From positions 1 to 23,954 of the forward strand of contig CAZGFY010000029.1 of the NCBI GenBank assembly GCA_964525015.1: a stretch of 23,954 bases of DNA. Direction: 5' to 3'. The notes below the pieces were generated by a model. The model did not search any database, was not told where the DNA came from, and saw only the letters and a list, made by a program, of their open reading frames with translations. The stretch is from RGIG3102 sp964525015 (GTDB taxonomy: Bacteria; Bacillota; Clostridia; Oscillospirales; Ruminococcaceae). This document shows positions 22,601 through 23,954 of this stretch, one piece after another. Within the stretch, counting starts at the first letter, position 1. Each line of letters starts with the position of its first letter. The translations under genes and the position numbers were made by a program.

Positions 22601-23954
22601 TGTAGGCGTCTATGCTTCGAATATTACTATTATAAACTGCTATTACACAGGCACTGTAACGGGTAACGAAAATGTCGGTGGTATAGTTGGGGAGAATTAT
22701 GATGGTAATGTTACAAACTGCTACAACTCAGGCACTATTACTGGAAATGCCAACGTCGGCGGTATAGTAGGATTTAACAACAGTGGCACTGTTACAAACA
22801 GCTACTGGAAAGAAGGGACTGCATCAAGTGGTATCGGCACGAATGGTGGCACTGAAACAAACGTCACATCTTTCGATGATGACGGAAATCTTTCAGATAG
22901 TGTTGGCATAAATGGCTGGAACCACTCTAAACTGTTAAATGCACTAAATGCAGGTACAGAAGCACACAATTTAGAAGCTACATCAGAAATAGTTGTTGAC
23001 TATTGGGAAACTGGTGCAGAATATCCAGTGCATGGACTTAAAGGTATTTTACCAAGCGACATTACTTATAATGGCAATATTTTTTACGGTGAGGCAATAC
23101 CAAAAGCAACCGTCCCAGCTGAGTATGGTGAAATCACGTTTTCTTATTATGACTACACACAAAATGGCGAAACGATCACACCTAAAGATGCAGGCGTTTA
23201 TGATGTTGAATTGGGCGTAGAAACTGCTACGCACAAAGGTGTGAAATATACCACGCTTACTATTTCGCAATCAGGTACCGACTTTAACGGTGGTGTTAAA
23301 ACATACAAAAGTGGTGAAAGTGGTATTTCGACAGAATTCACTTATGGTGATATTATCACTGTAAAAGTTACACCAGAAGCGACTGGTGTAGCACCGATAA
23401 CAACTTTTAGTTTAACACCACCACAAGCAAAACAAATGGCACTGTTTATTGGCAATACGCAAATTACAGAAGCGCAAGCTGTAATAAGTGGTCAAGAACT
23501 TACATTTACCATAAACACAGTTGACAAAGATTTGGACATCGGCGTTAATGCCATAACTGCTAAATATATGGGCGATGACAATATGGCATACTACGAAGAA
23601 ACTGTGGATATTACACTGAACAAACTATCTCTTACAGCTACTGTTGCACCAAACCAAAGCAAGGGGTATGATGGTGATAATGAATTTAATGATGTACCAC
23701 TTGTTCTTACAAATAAAATATCAAATGATGATGTAACAGCAACAGCAGACGGTACAGCTTCGGATAAAAATTCAGGGAATAACAAAATGTTTACCCCAAC
23801 AGATGTTGCACTTTCTGGTGATAATGTGGGTTACTATACCCTTAATACGTCGGATGTAAGTGGTACTGTGACAATCAGCAAGGCTAATTCCTTGATAGCA
23901 ACCGCTCCGACAGCAAAAACCTTAAAATACACAGGTTTACCTCAAGAACTTGTT
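19647..23954 (+). CDS. Large secreted multidomain adhesin-like protein (3' end outside window)
   Basis: One uninterrupted frame of 1436 codons runs from ATG 19647 (AAGGAGG at 19636-19642) to the right edge. Residues 1-30 are a signal peptide (basic start, hydrophobic core, cleavage after TVFA). A beta-helix-like region (about 265-536) has repeated rungs of the ITINGGTVTATGG type. An InlB B-type/bacterial repeat domain (about 581-653) contains QGETVTVTATPDSGY. Ig-like segments follow (about 655-850), then a region with three GLUG-type repeats (VGGIVG...CYNSGTITGN, about 980-1055), a second copy of the Ig-like module (1209-1320) and a YDG-type domain (about 1340-1420). The architecture is that of cell-surface adhesins of gut Firmicutes; a C-terminal anchor would lie beyond the window. 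GC is higher than in housekeeping genes (31 of 60 bases at 20881-20940), suggesting transfer. Confidence 0.9.
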   Translation, partial: MKRTKLINKILSSVLALCMMMSVLPTTVFATEGAKPDDAKVITAIAPPETAEQEIIVGSEDVPTLPTELLATLTTTTWKEAQPTEGENGTTKWQSETTTAEISVAVQWILQDGETFSAEKEKVFTYTATLTENTYTVSTDVILPKFAVNVAVASPAPTQKKEISAFVEPNIIEIANGDTRSESEIIATFPTSVFATVDGVENTDVPITAWALVSGGAFSTSAQGEFYYEPTLAKGYTVLGMANLPNQLVKVGEVTHEPAFADDVVSGGFTVTGDSSNYSYHTSSGILTIYDSGAVTIKNTDINTATSHRIVVVTNTNANITLEGVNIENNNNPPIDIQYNATANITLKDDTTNTLVSANSAALYVPDTTKLIINGDISGTGILNASVVKGVSSSTEDWSHAGIGSNRGEVAGTITINGGVVNATGGASSNGSLRGGAGIGAGSFPSGNNGEITINGGTITATAGGDDVNPTMDIAGIGGGITQTINITGGTVIATSGSDDGVSLQANALTISGGTVTATASGSNGTGLRTNALTISNTMQYATSDSPIGEGATYTQGTGVVQYNFSSSQYAKVIEIPIHAITISNAIENGTVATSPSGTARQGETVTVTATPDSGYVVDAIIVTGVDGTTDIIVTNNTFEMPTQAVTVSASFKTANTLESVAQADVVYGTVVNPTITYTGGSANGNAAVAEYKLTSETDTAYKTDVPTAVGEYTVRVRSTGHATVADKSVTSSFAITQSGTEFVDGIKTFEGNTETTNFNYGNTITVKVIPEATGVAARSLSPNQMALYVRSTNGTDTQITEPQPVTSGTELVFTVQATDEKGFVTKQNTTIVAKYVGNDNMADHEEEVIVSIDPTSWSDYADTTWYDENSSATEFTISTETELAGLAKLVNDGTELFRGKIITLTNDLDLSEHEWVPIGYAAWPSFRGMFDGGGNEITGLYINNPDDSNQGLFGQINHDTSLPLGIKDLGVSGDITALKNVGGVVGVYASNITIINCYYTGTVTGNENVGGIVGENYDGNVTNCYNSGTITGNANVGGIVGFNNSGTVTNSYWKEGTASSGIGTNGGTETNVTSFDDDGNLSDSVGINGWNHSKLLNALNAGTEAHNLEATSEIVVDYWETGAEYPVHGLKGILPSDITYNGNIFYGEAIPKATVPAEYGEITFSYYDYTQNGETITPKDAGVYDVELGVETATHKGVKYTTLTISQSGTDFNGGVKTYKSGESGISTEFTYGDIITVKVTPEATGVAPITTFSLTPPQAKQMALFIGNTQITEAQAVISGQELTFTINTVDKDLDIGVNAITAKYMGDDNMAYYEETVDITLNKLSLTATVAPNQSKGYDGDNEFNDVPLVLTNKISNDDVTATADGTASDKNSGNNKMFTPTDVALSGDNVGYYTLNTSDVSGTVTISKANSLIATAPTAKTLKYTGLPQELV
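21111..21251 (+). repeat. Tandem beta-helix rung repeat inside the adhesin
   Basis: Two near-identical units of about 70 bases (21111-21182 and 21183-21251) each encode GGTV-x-AT, a Ser/Gly/Asp turn, then L-x-x-NALTIS. Identity is highest at the ends (GGTGGCACGGTAA and CCAATGCCTTAACCATATCC) and low in the turn. Confidence 0.75.
21861..22193 (+). repeat. Ig-like module, copy 1, of the adhesin
   Basis: Residues 739-849 are related to residues 1209-1320 (copy 2, 23271-23606). Both run from SGT-(E/D)-F, through YG-x-x-ITVKV-x-PEATGVA, QMAL and TQIT, to AKY-(V/M)-G-(N/D)-DNMA. The copies differ at many positions, so this is an old duplication. Confidence 0.8.
23271..23606 (+). repeat. Ig-like module, copy 2, of the adhesin
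   Basis: Second copy of the module at 21861-22193, separated from it by the GLUG repeat region. It shares YGDIITVKVTPEATGVAP, KQMALFIGNTQITE and AKYMGDDNMAYYEE with the first copy in diverged form. Confidence 0.8.

Overview
The window is AT-rich bacterial DNA with standard bacterial genes, Shine-Dalgarno sites and TTGNNN/TATAAT promoters. The gene content (rqcH, trmK, rarA, a DUF1858 protein, an ATP-type PEP carboxykinase, OmpR-type two-component genes, lipoprotein and Gram-positive-style surface protein) points to a low-GC member of the Bacillota, most likely Clostridia. Genus cannot be told from the sequence. No rRNA, tRNA or CRISPR array was seen.

Layout. 1-137: C-terminal tail of a gene entering from the left. 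248-1192 (+): a lipoprotein with a Thr/Glu repeat linker, ending at a bidirectional terminator shared with a small membrane protein (1268-1684, -). 1757-4575 (-): a compact run, transcribed galE, sugar-type nucleotidyltransferase, GNAT acetyltransferase, DUF2752 membrane protein. 4748-5389 (+): a chloramphenicol acetyltransferase-family protein divergent from galE and convergent with nth (5448-6119, -) across another bidirectional terminator. 6279-7523 (+): rarA. 7699-9804 (+): response regulator and histidine kinase. 9868-15535 (+): DUF1858 protein, trmK, GT10 fucosyltransferase-like enzyme, rqcH, a GT-C-like polytopic membrane protein and an orphan SUKH (SMI1/KNR4) protein, mostly separated by 3-30 bases. 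16038-17741 (+): pckA after a 500-base non-coding stretch.

17742-19646 differs from the rest. It has no intact recognised gene. It holds three short reading frames each broken by one in-frame stop, a cluster of strong hairpins with locally high GC (36 of 60 bases at 18181-18240), and a RhuM-family gene that has lost its middle. It looks like decayed mobile-element DNA. It leads into the largest gene of the window, 19647-23954 (+), an open frame of 1436 codons that runs off the right edge. This encodes a secreted, multidomain adhesin-like protein (signal peptide, beta-helix-like rungs, InlB B-type repeat, GLUG repeats, YDG/Ig-like domains and a duplicated module of about 110 residues), with higher GC than the housekeeping genes.

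How the genes fit together. The left and central parts are housekeeping: sugar-nucleotide supply (galE and a nucleotidyltransferase), DNA repair (nth, rarA), tRNA and ribosome quality control (trmK, rqcH) and gluconeogenesis or anaplerosis (pckA). Set among them are cell-surface functions: two glycosyltransferases flanking rqcH, a lipoprotein and the large adhesin. No clearly new defence or biosynthetic system is evident. The least explained parts are the 17.7-19.6 kb segment, the small broken frame just before the adhesin, and the fucosyltransferase placed between trmK and rqcH.
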